From contig JAFWRQ010000007.1 in the NCBI GenBank assembly GCA_017519865.1, forward strand, positions 1 through 64,000: 64,000 bases of DNA, given 5' to 3'. Below the pieces are notes generated by a model, which did not search any database, was not told the DNA's origin, and saw only the letters and a program-made list of their open reading frames with translations. This DNA is from Bacteroidales bacterium (GTDB taxonomy: Bacteria > Bacteroidota > Bacteroidia > Bacteroidales > UBA932). A program made the translations under genes and the position numbers. Of the stretch, positions 42,011 through 50,853 are shown one piece after another (within the stretch, counting starts at the first letter, position 1; the number at the start of each line of letters is the position of its first letter).

Positions 42011-42988
42011 CTAGAAGATGAATTCGGGGCTGATGGGCTCGTAGTTATAAACTTTCCTGATGATGGAGGCGAAGGTGCCGGTCATGCTCAGGACCTTGAT
42101 CTTGCGGGTGTCCACCGCCGGGTCGACCGGCAGGGGGATGGTGTCGGTGATGAACACCTCGGTGAGTTTGGACGCATTGATGCGGTCGTAGGCGGGGCCT
42201 GAAAGGATGCCGTGCGTGGCGCAGGCGCGCACGCTGGCCGCACCCATGTCGATGAGCACATCGGCAGCCTTGGTGAGGGTGCCGGCGGTGTCGATCATGT
42301 CGTCGACGATGATGATGTTCTTGCCCTCGACTTCGCCGATGGCGGTGATCTTGGAGACAACGTTGGCCTTGGCGCGGGACTTATGGCAGATGATGACCGG
42401 GCAGCCGAGGTCCTTGGCGTAGGCATTGGCGCGCTTGGCACCGCCCATGTCGGGCGCCGCTATCGCGAGGTTGGGGATGCGCATGGCCTTGATGGCGGGG
42501 ATGAAGACCTTGCTGGCGTAGACGTGGTCCACCGGGAAGTCGAAGAATCCCTGGATCTGGTCGGCGTGCAGGTCGCAGGTCATGACACGGTCGGCTCCGG
42601 CCGCACGGAGGAGGTTGGCGGCCAGCTTGGCGCCGATGGATACGCGGGGCTTGTCCTTGCGGTCCTGGCGTGCCCATCCGAAATAAGGGATGACGGCTAT
42701 GACCTTGTCGGCCGAGGCGCGCTTGGCGGCATCGATGCAGAGCAGGAGCTCCATAAGGTTGTCCGCCGGTGGAAATGTTGACTGGATGAGGAACACGGTG
42801 GCTCCACGGACGCTCTCCATATAGGCTGGCTGGAACTCGCCGTCGCTGAAAGGAGTGACTTCGAGGTCGCCGAGATGATACTCAGGCTCCTCCGGCGACT
42901 TGATGGCGTTCAATCCGTCAATAACCTTGCGTGCAAAGTCGCGTGAAGCCCTGCATGCAAAGATTTCCAATTTGTGTACGTTGTTCAT
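42011..42988 (-). CDS. prs: Ribose-phosphate pyrophosphokinase (PRPP synthetase)
   Basis: A 325-residue enzyme producing PRPP from ribose 5-phosphate and ATP for nucleotide, His and Trp synthesis. Motifs are YFGWARQDRKDKPRVSIGAK (ATP flexible loop), MTCDLHADQIQGFFDFPVDH and the PRPP loop IIIVDDMIDTAGTL. It follows engB by 21 nt. Confidence 0.97.
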   Translation of the reverse strand: MNNVHKLEIFACRASRDFARKVIDGLNAIKSPEEPEYHLGDLEVTPFSDGEFQPAYMESVRGATVFLIQSTFPPADNLMELLLCIDAAKRASADKVIAVIPYFGWARQDRKDKPRVSIGAKLAANLLRAAGADRVMTCDLHADQIQGFFDFPVDHVYASKVFIPAIKAMRIPNLAIAAPDMGGAKRANAYAKDLGCPVIICHKSRAKANVVSKITAIGEVEGKNIIIVDDMIDTAGTLTKAADVLIDMGAASVRACATHGILSGPAYDRINASKLTEVFITDTIPLPVDPAVDTRKIKVLSMTGTFASIIRKVYNYEPISPEFIF

Positions 42989-43009
42989 ATATACCTGTTA
43001 TAGTGTGTG

Positions 43010-43606
43010 TTATAGTGTTGAAAGTATATTTCCGATATAGTCGAGGATCTCGTCGCGGCCCATTCCGGACTCAGAAGAGCTCCGGAACGAGGGTGGGAGG
43101 TCCTCCCAATCCTTGAGCAGGCGCTCCTCGTTGCGTGCTATCTGTGCGGCGAGGACGTTGGGGCCCTGTTTGTCGCACTTGGTGTAGATGATGCCGAAAG
43201 GGATGCCGTTTTCACCGAGCTCGGCCATGAAGTCGAGGTCGATGCTGCCGATGTCATGCCTCGAGTCAACAAGGACGAAGAGCATGACAAGCTCTTCGGA
43301 GTTGTGGATGTAGTCGCGGATGAGGGCCTTGAGCTCCTCGCGGGCCTTCTGGGGGAGCTTGGCATAGCCGTAGCCAGGGAGGTCGACAAGGTACCAGCTG
43401 TCGTTGATGAGGAAGTGGTTGACGACCTTGGTCTTGCCGGGAGTGGAGGAAGTCATGGCGAGTTTCTTCCGGCCGGTGAGCATGTTGATGAGGGAGGACT
43501 TGCCGACATTGGATCGCCCGATGAAGGCGAACTCAGGCAGTTTCTGCTTGGGCTTCTGTATGACTCTTGTGCTGCTGCCCGCAAAGCTGGCGTCAATGAT
43601 CTTCAT
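43010..43606 (-). CDS. engB: Ribosome biogenesis GTP-binding protein EngB (YihA/YsxC)
   Basis: A 198-residue single-domain GTPase. P-loop FIGRSNVGKSSLIN, switch SSTPGKTKVVNHF, Walker B VDLPGYGYAKLP and the TKCDK specificity motif define the family. It is the first gene of an apparently continuous eleven-gene minus-strand operon ending with ribF. Confidence 0.97.
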   Translation of the reverse strand: MKIIDASFAGSSTRVIQKPKQKLPEFAFIGRSNVGKSSLINMLTGRKKLAMTSSTPGKTKVVNHFLINDSWYLVDLPGYGYAKLPQKAREELKALIRDYIHNSEELVMLFVLVDSRHDIGSIDLDFMAELGENGIPFGIIYTKCDKQGPNVLAAQIARNEERLLKDWEDLPPSFRSSSESGMGRDEILDYIGNILSTL

Positions 43607-43629
43607 CGGGGTCCTCTTTAATACGCGTG

Positions 43630-43669
43630 CAAAGATAGCAATTTTCCAGCAATTATTTTCCTACCTTTG
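43630..43669. promoter_or_regulatory. Divergent promoters of the engB operon and xseA
   Basis: TATCTTTG on the minus strand (43637-43630), 24 nt from the engB ATG, and TACCTTTG on the plus strand (43662-43669), 24 nt from the xseA ATG. The plus-strand box includes a GTG that could be mistaken for the xseA start. Confidence 0.6.
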
Positions 43670-43692
43670 TGAGGAATAAAAGCCTATTCGAC

Positions 43693-44802
43693 ATGGAAAT
43701 GGAATATATCGACCTGTACACCCTGCAAAGCCGTCTGAAACTGGGTTTGGAGGACCTGTTTCCGGAGAAACTATGGGTCAGGGCGGAGATAGCCTCGGTC
43801 AGCGTGAAGGCCAACGGTCACTGCTATCTCGACCTCTCCCAGAACGACTCCGGAGGCATCTCCGCACGGGCCAAGGCGGTGATCTGGAGGTCCAGATACT
43901 ACCAGCTCAACCAGTTCTTCGTGGCTGCGACAGGCTCGTCATTGCAGGCGGGCATGTCGGTGCTCGTAAGGGTCCAGGTCACGTACAGCGAACTGTACGG
44001 GCTGACCCTCGTCATAGATGACCTTGACCCGCAGTTCACACTGGGAGAGCAGGAGCTTGAGAAGCGCCGCACGATAGCGCGCCTGGAGGCCGAAGGCCTG
44101 CTAGGGCGGCAGAAGTCGCTCGAGCCCGCGGCGCTGCCGTACGCGCTCGCCGTCGTCACGGCGCGCGACGCCGCCGGCTACGGCGACTTCCATCGCCATC
44201 TCCATGGCAACGAATACGGTTTCGTGTTCCGCACCGACCTCTTCGAGGCGACGATGCAGGGGCCGACCGCCCCGGAGTCGATAGTCGACGCCATCGACCG
44301 CATCGAAAGTTCGGACACGCGTTACGACGCCATCCTCATAATGCGCGGCGGCGGCTCGGTCCTCGACCTCGCCTGCTTCGATGACTACGGGCTCTGCTGG
44401 CGCATCGCCCAGTGCCCCGTCCCGGTCTACACGGCCATAGGCCACGACCGGGACCACCACGTCGCCGACATGGTCGCCTATTCTTACGTCAAGACTCCCA
44501 CGGCGCTTGCAGACCTGTTCCTGGACTGTTACATGGCTGAGGACGAGCGAATTAGCGCTTTCAGTACGCGCCTCCGTCTGGCGTTCCTGAACAAGGTGAA
44601 CGCCCTCGCTTCGCGAGTCGACCTGCTGGAAGCGCGCATCAAGGCGGCGGACCCGCGCGCCATACTGAAGCGCGGGTACCTGCTGGCGGCGGACGCCCGC
44701 GGACGCGTGCTCAAGTCCGCCTCAGCCGCCGCCCCCGGCGACCGCATCTCGCTGCTTTTCTCCGACGGCACCCTCGACTGCGAAGTCAAGTCCCGCCGCT
44801 GA
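43693..44802 (+). CDS. xseA: Exodeoxyribonuclease VII large subunit
   Basis: A 369-residue protein from the ATG at 43693. OB-fold domain: LWVRAEIASVSVKANGHCYLDL; catalytic region: ILIMRGGGSVLDLACFDDYGLCWRIAQCPVPVYTAIGHDRDHHVADMVAYSYVKTPTALADL, quoted here only as positions about 222-283 with its key DxxC..GHxxD residues. The C-terminal coiled coil is shorter than in the roughly 450-residue E. coli protein. The partner xseB is at 40240. Confidence 0.95.
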   Translation: MEMEYIDLYTLQSRLKLGLEDLFPEKLWVRAEIASVSVKANGHCYLDLSQNDSGGISARAKAVIWRSRYYQLNQFFVAATGSSLQAGMSVLVRVQVTYSELYGLTLVIDDLDPQFTLGEQELEKRRTIARLEAEGLLGRQKSLEPAALPYALAVVTARDAAGYGDFHRHLHGNEYGFVFRTDLFEATMQGPTAPESIVDAIDRIESSDTRYDAILIMRGGGSVLDLACFDDYGLCWRIAQCPVPVYTAIGHDRDHHVADMVAYSYVKTPTALADLFLDCYMAEDERISAFSTRLRLAFLNKVNALASRVDLLEARIKAADPRAILKRGYLLAADARGRVLKSASAAAPGDRISLLFSDGTLDCEVKSRR

Positions 44803-44873
44803 CCACCGTCCCCGGCCATTCTTCCACCGTCCGACGCTGTCATAGCCCCACACCGGTACCCTACCCGCCTCCA

Positions 44874-45018
44874 GCCAAAACCCATTGGACCGGCAAAGAC
44901 CTCACACTGGCCTGCACGGCCCGTTCCGGGCCAATGGCCAGTTCCTCGACCGGGTCATTGGCCCGGGCATTGCCACAGAGAGCGATAAGGGCCGACTGCC
45001 GGTCCGATGGGTTTTGAC
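44874..45018. repeat. Large inverted repeat with nested palindromes upstream of copy 3
   Basis: Outer arms at 44874-44895 and 44997-45018 are 22 nt long and complementary at 20 positions (core AAAACCCATTGGACCGGCA). The enclosed 100 nt contain the hairpin GGCCCG/CGGGCC (44918-44932) and a second inverted pair built on GGCCAATGGCC and GGTCATTGGCC. It fills much of the 437-nt gap between xseA and the transposase-like gene. No coding frame or known RNA family is recognised. Confidence 0.75.
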
Positions 45019-45077
45019 AATCATCTGAAATAGAGAGTTTTTCAGAGAAACACTTGCTATTCCCCCTCCTTGAAACT

Positions 45078-45131
45078 ATCTTTGTACAAGCAAGCACGAG
45101 AAGATGCCCCGACGACATCCCCAACGGGGCG
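45078..45131 (+). promoter_or_regulatory. Promoter and structured leader of transposase-like copy 3
   Basis: TATCTTTG at 45078-45085, followed by a leader of about 150 nt to the ATG at 45240. The leader has a GCCCCG/CGGGGC hairpin (45107-45112 and 45126-45131) and a GGCGT/ACGCC hairpin around 45159-45175. Structure near the ribosome-binding region could limit translation. Confidence 0.4.
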
Positions 45132-45239
45132 AAGGGCTGCGGAGAAACGCTCCGGGCCCGGCGTATCTGGGACGCCGAACCATCCGGCCAGGGAAAGTAG
45201 TCGCCACCGACCCGGCCGACATTTTTCAAACGCTTGCTT

Positions 45240-46238
45240 ATGACTGTCACAACCACGCTCCTAGAGCAACTCCGTATTGATTTATCCATAGGGCATCCGT
45301 TCATCAAGGGACATTTGCGTCCGGTCAGGAACTGTTGGCACTTCTCATCGGACGGCAACTGTGCTTTCGCCCTGTTCGAAACGGAAGCAGACTTCAAGGC
45401 CGCAATGAACAGGCTTGCCCGTCTGGCACTGAGGAGCCGTGTCCTCATCCTGGCATTCTGCCTGATGGACAACCACGTCCACTTCGTCCTGTACGGTGAG
45501 TTGCAGGACTGCGAGGCCTTTACCCGTGAATTCCTCAACCTCACTGCCCATTACAACTCCCGCAAACACGGTATCGGGAAAGCAGCCGCCATTCCGGTCA
45601 ACCATCAGCGTATCGACGATGAGGAGTATCTGCTGAACTGCATATGTTATGACCTTCGCAACCCGCCCGTAAACGGCCTAAGATATATGTTTTACGACTA
45701 CCCCTGGTCCAGCGGTCCGCTATATTTCCGCTCCGCCGGAACCTGGGCGGCACCGTTGTGGACATACATCGGCAAAGACTGTCCCACTCCTGTCGCCGCA
45801 TTCTTCAAGGTCTGCCGGGCTGGAGAATTGGGGCCAAAAGCCTTGAAAAAACTGCTCGGTTCTGAACAGTCTGTTCCAGAAGACTGGATGATCTGCGACG
45901 GTATGGTCCTTCCTTCATCCTACATCCCTGTAGGTACCGTCGAAGCCCTGTTCAAATCACACCGGGCCTTCAACTTCTTCATCGGCCGCAACAAGGAAAA
46001 GGAGATGGAGGACATAATGGGAGTGTGGACGTCGCTCAATCTGCAGGACACTGAAATGCGCAGGCACAGGGATGAGGAGATCACGGCATTATACGGCTCA
46101 ACCAGCATCCGGGACCTAAACATGCCGCAGCGGATCGAAGTGGGCAGGATTCTCAGGAAGAAGTATATGACCTCCGTAAAACAGATTGCAAGGACAGTCT
46201 GCATCCCGTTGGAGGAGGCGGAGAAAGCCATCCGATGA
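45240..46238 (+). CDS. REP-associated-type tyrosine (Y1/HUH) transposase-like protein, copy 3
   Basis: About 332 residues from the ATG at 45240. It is the clearest family member of the three: CWHFSSDGNCAFALFETEADF, HUH motif NHVHFVLYG, and nucleophile region CYDLRNPPVNGL followed by YPWSSGPLYF. The C-terminal region (GMVLPSSYIPVGTVEALF) and the final helix-turn-helix (MTSVKQIARTVCIPLEEAEKA) match copies 1 and 2. Sequence divergence between copies is high, so they are old paralogues, not recent insertions. The upstream inverted repeat is its probable partner sequence. Confidence 0.87.
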   Translation: MTVTTTLLEQLRIDLSIGHPFIKGHLRPVRNCWHFSSDGNCAFALFETEADFKAAMNRLARLALRSRVLILAFCLMDNHVHFVLYGELQDCEAFTREFLNLTAHYNSRKHGIGKAAAIPVNHQRIDDEEYLLNCICYDLRNPPVNGLRYMFYDYPWSSGPLYFRSAGTWAAPLWTYIGKDCPTPVAAFFKVCRAGELGPKALKKLLGSEQSVPEDWMICDGMVLPSSYIPVGTVEALFKSHRAFNFFIGRNKEKEMEDIMGVWTSLNLQDTEMRRHRDEEITALYGSTSIRDLNMPQRIEVGRILRKKYMTSVKQIARTVCIPLEEAEKAIR

Positions 46239-46240
46239 GA

Positions 46241-49200
46241 TTATCCCTTGGGGTATCGGATGGTGAAGCAGGCACCGCCGAATGAGAAGGATTTGGAGTA
46301 GGTAATGTCGGCGCTGCACTTCTCGAGGATGCTGCGGCAGATGGCCAGGCCGAGGCCGGTACCGGCATTCTTGGTCGTGAAGTTGGGGGTGAAGAGTTTC
46401 GGCTGGTTCTCCCGGGGGACACCGGGGCCGTTGTCTTCGAATACGATGTCATAATACCCGTCCTGAACGGAGTTGCGCAGCGATACGGCGACACGGCCCA
46501 TGACCGGCTCCTGCCCGGCGTCGATGGCCTCCTGACGCTGTATCTCGATGGCCTGTACTGAGTTGGTGATGAGGTTTACGAACACACGGGTCAGCTGAGG
46601 CTTGGGCCCCATTACGGAGGCGCCTTCCATGCCATAATAACTGAACTCGATGTTGTCCCTGTTGTCGAACATCGATATCTCTTCCTGCAGCAGGGCGTCA
46701 AGGTCGATGTGCGAAGGCTCCTCGGTATACAGTTTGGCGAAAGTGGAGAACTCGTTGGCCGTGTCTGTCAGGATGTCGATATGGTCCAGAACCACCTTCG
46801 CCACCTCGTCGAACTTGTCCTCCCAGCCGGCTGCACCGCGCTGCTTCAGGCGTATGAGCCTCTGCAGCTGGAGTTTCATGGGAGTAAGAGGATTCTTGAT
46901 CTCGTGGGCGACCTGCCGGGCCATGGCGCTCCAGGCCTTGTCGCGTTCGGCCTGGGCAAGCTGCTTGGTACTCTCCGCGAGGTCGTCGACCATCAGGTTG
47001 TAGGCGTCCACGAGCGAAGATATCTCGTCCTTGCGGTCGTAGTCGATGTACTCGAGGTTGTCGATGTTGGTCCGGTGCATCTTGCGCCCGATCTCCACGA
47101 TAGGGCCCAGCATCTTGTCAACGACCGTCGAGACCATGAACCGCGCCAGCAGGAGGAGGATAAGGAACACCGACATGATGGTTACGAGATGCATCACGGC
47201 CTCCAGTTCGAAGTCGTAGTTCTCGTCGGTGTAAGGCGAACAGAGGATGGCCACCATCTGCCCGTTGTCGTTGAAAAGGGGCGCATAAAGCGAGTAGAAA
47301 CGCTTCTGTCCGAGGGTCTCCCTGTTGATGAAGTATCGGGCGTGCTTATAGACGATGTTCTCGTAGGCGTCCTCGTCCATACGGTCGCTCACCAGCATGC
47401 GGTCGAACACGTCCGGAGCGGTGGATTTGAAGGCCTTGCCCTGCGGGGAATAGAGGGTGATGTCGGCCTTGGCCATATTGCGGGCGTTTTCCAGAAGCCC
47501 GGTCAACTCCTGCGCGTTAATCTGGCGATAGTCGTCTATATAGCGGAAACTGCCGGCCATCATGGTCTGCAGCGAGTTGATCTTGTCAGACATCATCTCC
47601 TGCTTGTTGGCGTCGTTGCGCTCGTATACGAAGAAGACGCTCACGGTGGCCATGGCGATAAGTGTCACGATCAGAGAGGCCATGAGCACGGTACTGATGC
47701 GGTTCTTGTAGTACGAAGTCTCGAAGATGCGCTGGCGGCGCCGTGTCAGGGCAACCAGCGAGAAGAGCAGGAAGGCGAAGAGGGCAAGGAATACGACAGC
47801 CACGGCATAGTTCATCACTCCGTCCTTCTTTCGGGAGATGATGACCGTCTCGTCGTCCTCGACATCGGTGATGAAATGCAGGTATCCGTCCTGCACCATG
47901 TTGGACCCGCCCCAGGCAGAGGTGGCCATCATCTCCTCCGGGAGTACGGTAGGATAGGCGAAATTGCCCTTGTAACTGACGAGGTTACGGTTGCTGTACT
48001 TGGCGTAGGAGTAGCGCGGCGGAAGATTCACCCGCCCGGGGTCCGTGATGTCCAGCAGCGACGAATACCCTCCGTACTCCCTGCTGGACTTAGGTTCCAC
48101 GCCCACCAGCATGTACGAGACGCCGTAACGCTGGTTGAAATATGTGAACAGTCCCGTGTAACGGGGATGTCCGGAAACCGTCGTGGTATAGACGAACCGT
48201 GAATTGTCGTTGATCTTGACTCCGGTGCGGATGCGTTCGTTGAAATATGCCACGAGGGCAGGGTCGCGCTCCTCGGGTTCCATCACCAGCACCGAGATGT
48301 CATAGTCCTGCGAGATGCTGTACATGTAACTGTCCACGATGCGGTTCAGGATGGTCGGAGCCGTGCTGGGAAGGACTGACAGGGACGAGATGAAGAAGTC
48401 GTTGGCGATCGAGGACTCCACGCGCCTCAACTGCAGCTCAAGCGATATGTCGCGGTCGACTGACAGGCGGTTTGCCCAAACCTCCACGCGGTTCATCTCC
48501 TTGCGGTACCCGAGCTGCGCGGACACCAGCACGAAATAAATGCCGATGGCAAGGGCCACGAGCGTACGATTCATTCCGGTGAACGAATCGAAGCTCTTGC
48601 CTGTCAGGCGCTTGAACTCAGGCCGCAGGAACTGCGCCAGAAGCGGCAGGCTGACCAGCATGGTCAAGAACGACACATAGACCACGCCGCTGTAGAATGA
48701 AAGCTCATTGAGTTTGTACAGTTCGAGGTTGATGTTCGAGTTGAGGACGATGCTGCTGAAAGCAGCGTGGGTATACACCACTATGGCAGCGATGGCCAGG
48801 ACCGTAGCCAGGGGGAACAGCGCCCTTACAAGGCCGGAACGGACCTTCACCTGGATGAAACGGAAAAGTTCGAAACGAACCAGATAGACGCAAAGCGTCA
48901 GGCAGAGGATCGCGAGGTTGATGATGAGCACCGCTCCGAGCGAATACAGGACCGGGCCGCCGGCATAGAGCGTCGGAGAGAAGAGGTCGGAACCGCTGCG
49001 CGCACGTATTCCCCACAGGTACAGGGAAACAAGTGCGGCTGCAATGCATCCCAGGCACGCCCAGAACCGTCGCAATGTCCGGTGCGCGGAAAGATGGAAC
49101 AGTACCGCGGCCACGAAAAGGAGCAGCGCGAGCCAGACCAGGTAAGTGTTGGCCATAGGGGCACTCCGGAGAGTCTCCTGGACGACCTTGAACAACTGTC

Positions 49201-49795
49201 TCCCCTCTATGCTGACCGTCGACCCCCCGCTTGTGGAAAGGGGCTCTATCGAGAAGCGGTCGTCGAGGTGCAGGACGGGATTGGCGCTGTTCGTGCCCTG
49301 CACGTCGATGGCGTCGGACACCCGCAGGCCGCCGATGACCTTGCACTCGTTCCTCACTGCCATCTTGACCAGATACCACCCCTGTCCGATATTCAGGAAC
49401 GAAGTCTCTTCCGTCAGGTCTGAGAACGGAGATGCGAGATTATTGTTGGGGTCCGTGAGCCGCTGGAAGAGCATCCGCGACTGGACGTCGTCGTTAAGGA
49501 CGATGAAAGTATGGTCCCAGGACTGGAGAACATTGTCGACATAGCGGTACACGACCATGTCGGACGGGAGGTTGTCGAGTTCCATCCAACCGGTCCAATC
49601 CCCGTCCAGGGCCTTCTGCATATAGCCGTCCAGCCTGGCCATGCGGCGCGAAAGGACCTTCTCGACGCGCCTGGCGGCCTGCTCGGTATTGCCCGGGGAG
49701 CTGTCTATCGCCGTAGCCCAGAGCAGGATGAAGGCGCTGAGAAGCAGCAGCCCCCAGGACAGATAATCTCGCCAGCCGAATCTCTTTTCTCCCAT
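46241..49795 (-). CDS. NtrY-like membrane sensor histidine kinase
   Basis: About 1184 residues. The N-terminal 700 contain several transmembrane segments and two extracytoplasmic regions; a HAMP-like linker follows the last helix (VVDKMLGPIVEIGRKMH). The H-box is MARQVAHEIKNPLTPMKLQLQRL in part, the N-box VFVNLITNSVQAI, and G boxes FEDNGPGVP and GTGLGLAICRSI. HEIKNPLTPMKL is typical of NtrY-type kinases. No response regulator lies nearby. Start is the ATG at 49795, next to the rlmH stop. Confidence 0.92.
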   Translation of the reverse strand: MGEKRFGWRDYLSWGLLLLSAFILLWATAIDSSPGNTEQAARRVEKVLSRRMARLDGYMQKALDGDWTGWMELDNLPSDMVVYRYVDNVLQSWDHTFIVLNDDVQSRMLFQRLTDPNNNLASPFSDLTEETSFLNIGQGWYLVKMAVRNECKVIGGLRVSDAIDVQGTNSANPVLHLDDRFSIEPLSTSGGSTVSIEGRQLFKVVQETLRSAPMANTYLVWLALLLFVAAVLFHLSAHRTLRRFWACLGCIAAALVSLYLWGIRARSGSDLFSPTLYAGGPVLYSLGAVLIINLAILCLTLCVYLVRFELFRFIQVKVRSGLVRALFPLATVLAIAAIVVYTHAAFSSIVLNSNINLELYKLNELSFYSGVVYVSFLTMLVSLPLLAQFLRPEFKRLTGKSFDSFTGMNRTLVALAIGIYFVLVSAQLGYRKEMNRVEVWANRLSVDRDISLELQLRRVESSIANDFFISSLSVLPSTAPTILNRIVDSYMYSISQDYDISVLVMEPEERDPALVAYFNERIRTGVKINDNSRFVYTTTVSGHPRYTGLFTYFNQRYGVSYMLVGVEPKSSREYGGYSSLLDITDPGRVNLPPRYSYAKYSNRNLVSYKGNFAYPTVLPEEMMATSAWGGSNMVQDGYLHFITDVEDDETVIISRKKDGVMNYAVAVVFLALFAFLLFSLVALTRRRQRIFETSYYKNRISTVLMASLIVTLIAMATVSVFFVYERNDANKQEMMSDKINSLQTMMAGSFRYIDDYRQINAQELTGLLENARNMAKADITLYSPQGKAFKSTAPDVFDRMLVSDRMDEDAYENIVYKHARYFINRETLGQKRFYSLYAPLFNDNGQMVAILCSPYTDENYDFELEAVMHLVTIMSVFLILLLLARFMVSTVVDKMLGPIVEIGRKMHRTNIDNLEYIDYDRKDEISSLVDAYNLMVDDLAESTKQLAQAERDKAWSAMARQVAHEIKNPLTPMKLQLQRLIRLKQRGAAGWEDKFDEVAKVVLDHIDILTDTANEFSTFAKLYTEEPSHIDLDALLQEEISMFDNRDNIEFSYYGMEGASVMGPKPQLTRVFVNLITNSVQAIEIQRQEAIDAGQEPVMGRVAVSLRNSVQDGYYDIVFEDNGPGVPRENQPKLFTPNFTTKNAGTGLGLAICRSILEKCSADITYSKSFSFGGACFTIRYPKG

Positions 49796-49796
49796 T

Positions 49797-50270
49797 TCAC
49801 TCGTGATGATAGGGTTCGCCCCGCATGATGGTGAACGCACGGTAGAGCTGCTCTGCAAAAATCGTTCTAACCATCTGGTGCGGGAAAGTCATCTTCGAAA
49901 GCGACAGCTTGGAATCGGCACGGGAATAGACGTCGGGGGAGAATCCGTAGGCGCCGCCGACCACGAAGACCAGGTCCCTGGAACCCCTGGAGACCCTCTC
50001 CTCCAGCCAGCCGGCGAAGTCCGCGGAGCGGAACTCCCGGCCGCCCTCGTCGAGGAGTACGACCTCGTCCGTCGGCCGGACGGCCTTGAGGACGAGAACG
50101 CCCTCACGGGCCTTGACCTGCTCCCGGCTCAGGGCCGAGACATTCTTCAGCTCGGGAATCTCCCTCACCTGGAAGGGGACGTAATGCGCGAGCCTGGACA
50201 CATACATGTCCAGCCCCTCCTTGACCCACTTGACGTCGGTCTTTCCTACGGTGAGCAGAGTGATCCTCAT
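49797..50270 (-). CDS. rlmH: 23S rRNA pseudouridine-1915 N3-methyltransferase RlmH
   Basis: A 157-residue SPOUT methyltransferase: MRITLLTVGKTDVKWVKEGL at the start, LVFVVGGAYGFSPDVYSRAD (SAM knot) and KMTFPHQMVRTIFAEQLYRAF...GEPYHHE at the C-terminus, all diagnostic. The true start is the ATG at 50270. It is followed within 2 nt by the sensor kinase. Confidence 0.97.
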   Translation of the reverse strand: MRITLLTVGKTDVKWVKEGLDMYVSRLAHYVPFQVREIPELKNVSALSREQVKAREGVLVLKAVRPTDEVVLLDEGGREFRSADFAGWLEERVSRGSRDLVFVVGGAYGFSPDVYSRADSKLSLSKMTFPHQMVRTIFAEQLYRAFTIMRGEPYHHE

Positions 50271-50290
50271 AAGGTCCGAAAGTACTTCCG

Positions 50291-50319
50291 CAAAGATAGC
50301 AACGTGGCGCAATATTTGC
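50291..50319. promoter_or_regulatory. Divergent promoters of rlmH and DUF4783 gene
   Basis: TATCTTTG on the minus strand (50298-50291), 21 nt from the rlmH ATG; AATATTTG on the plus strand near 50311-50318, one mismatch from consensus, about 20 nt from the 50338 ATG. Confidence 0.5.
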
Positions 50320-50337
50320 AATGAAAATGTGTTCGAT

Positions 50338-50742
50338 ATGAAAGCATTCCTCAAAATAGCGGCCTGCATATTGGCCCTCACTTCATGCCTCTGTCTCAAA
50401 GCGCAGAACGAGGGCAACGACATGTTCGTCCCCATCTCAAAATACCTCGCACAGGGCAATGCGGAGAACCTTTCCGCATGGTTTGCCGACAACCTTGAGA
50501 TCTCGGTCATATCCACGCTGCGCAACTCGAGCAAGAGCCAGGCCAAGCAGATCCTGAAGTCCTTCTTCGAAAGTTATACCCCACGTTCGTTCGACATAAG
50601 CCACATCGCCGGCCGGCCCAACATGAAGTATGCCCTGGGCACCCTCAACGCCGGAGGCGAGACCTTCAACGTCACCATTTTCGCGAGCGTAAAGGAGGGC
50701 GAATGCAAGATCCAGCAATTGAAAATCGAACGGGTCAAATAG
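50338..50742 (+). CDS. DUF4783 family secreted protein
   Basis: A 134-residue protein with signal peptide MKAFLKIAACILALTSCLCLKA. The body (ISKYLAQGNAENLSAWFADNLEISVI, QAKQILKSFFESYTPRSFDI) matches DUF4783, a small NTF2/SnoaL-like family in Bacteroidetes of unknown function. It is a single gene ended by the terminator at 50821. Confidence 0.85.
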   Translation: MKAFLKIAACILALTSCLCLKAQNEGNDMFVPISKYLAQGNAENLSAWFADNLEISVISTLRNSSKSQAKQILKSFFESYTPRSFDISHIAGRPNMKYALGTLNAGGETFNVTIFASVKEGECKIQQLKIERVK

Positions 50743-50820
50743 TTTGGCACGAGAGTTGCTTTTTGTTAAGTCGATCGTTAAAAAGACTGTTTTGGTTAAT
50801 AAGTTGGTTTATGAAAATGT

Positions 50821-50847
50821 AAAACCCCGCTGCGACAGCGGGGTTTT
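50821..50847. terminator. Bidirectional terminator
   Basis: AAAACCCCGCT, five-base loop, AGCGGGGTTTT: a perfect 11-bp stem between the convergent ends at 50742 and 50854. Confidence 0.9.
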
Positions 50848-50853
50848 ACATTT

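Noticed and set aside
43669-43692. GTG start for xseA at 43669
   Set aside because: The GTG overlaps the TACCTTTG -7 box; the family N-terminus fits the ATG at 43693.
1294-46238. Three active IS200/IS605-type insertion sequences
   Set aside because: The proteins are about 300 residues with an extra C-terminal domain, highly divergent from each other, and lack paired IS ends or an accessory tnpB.
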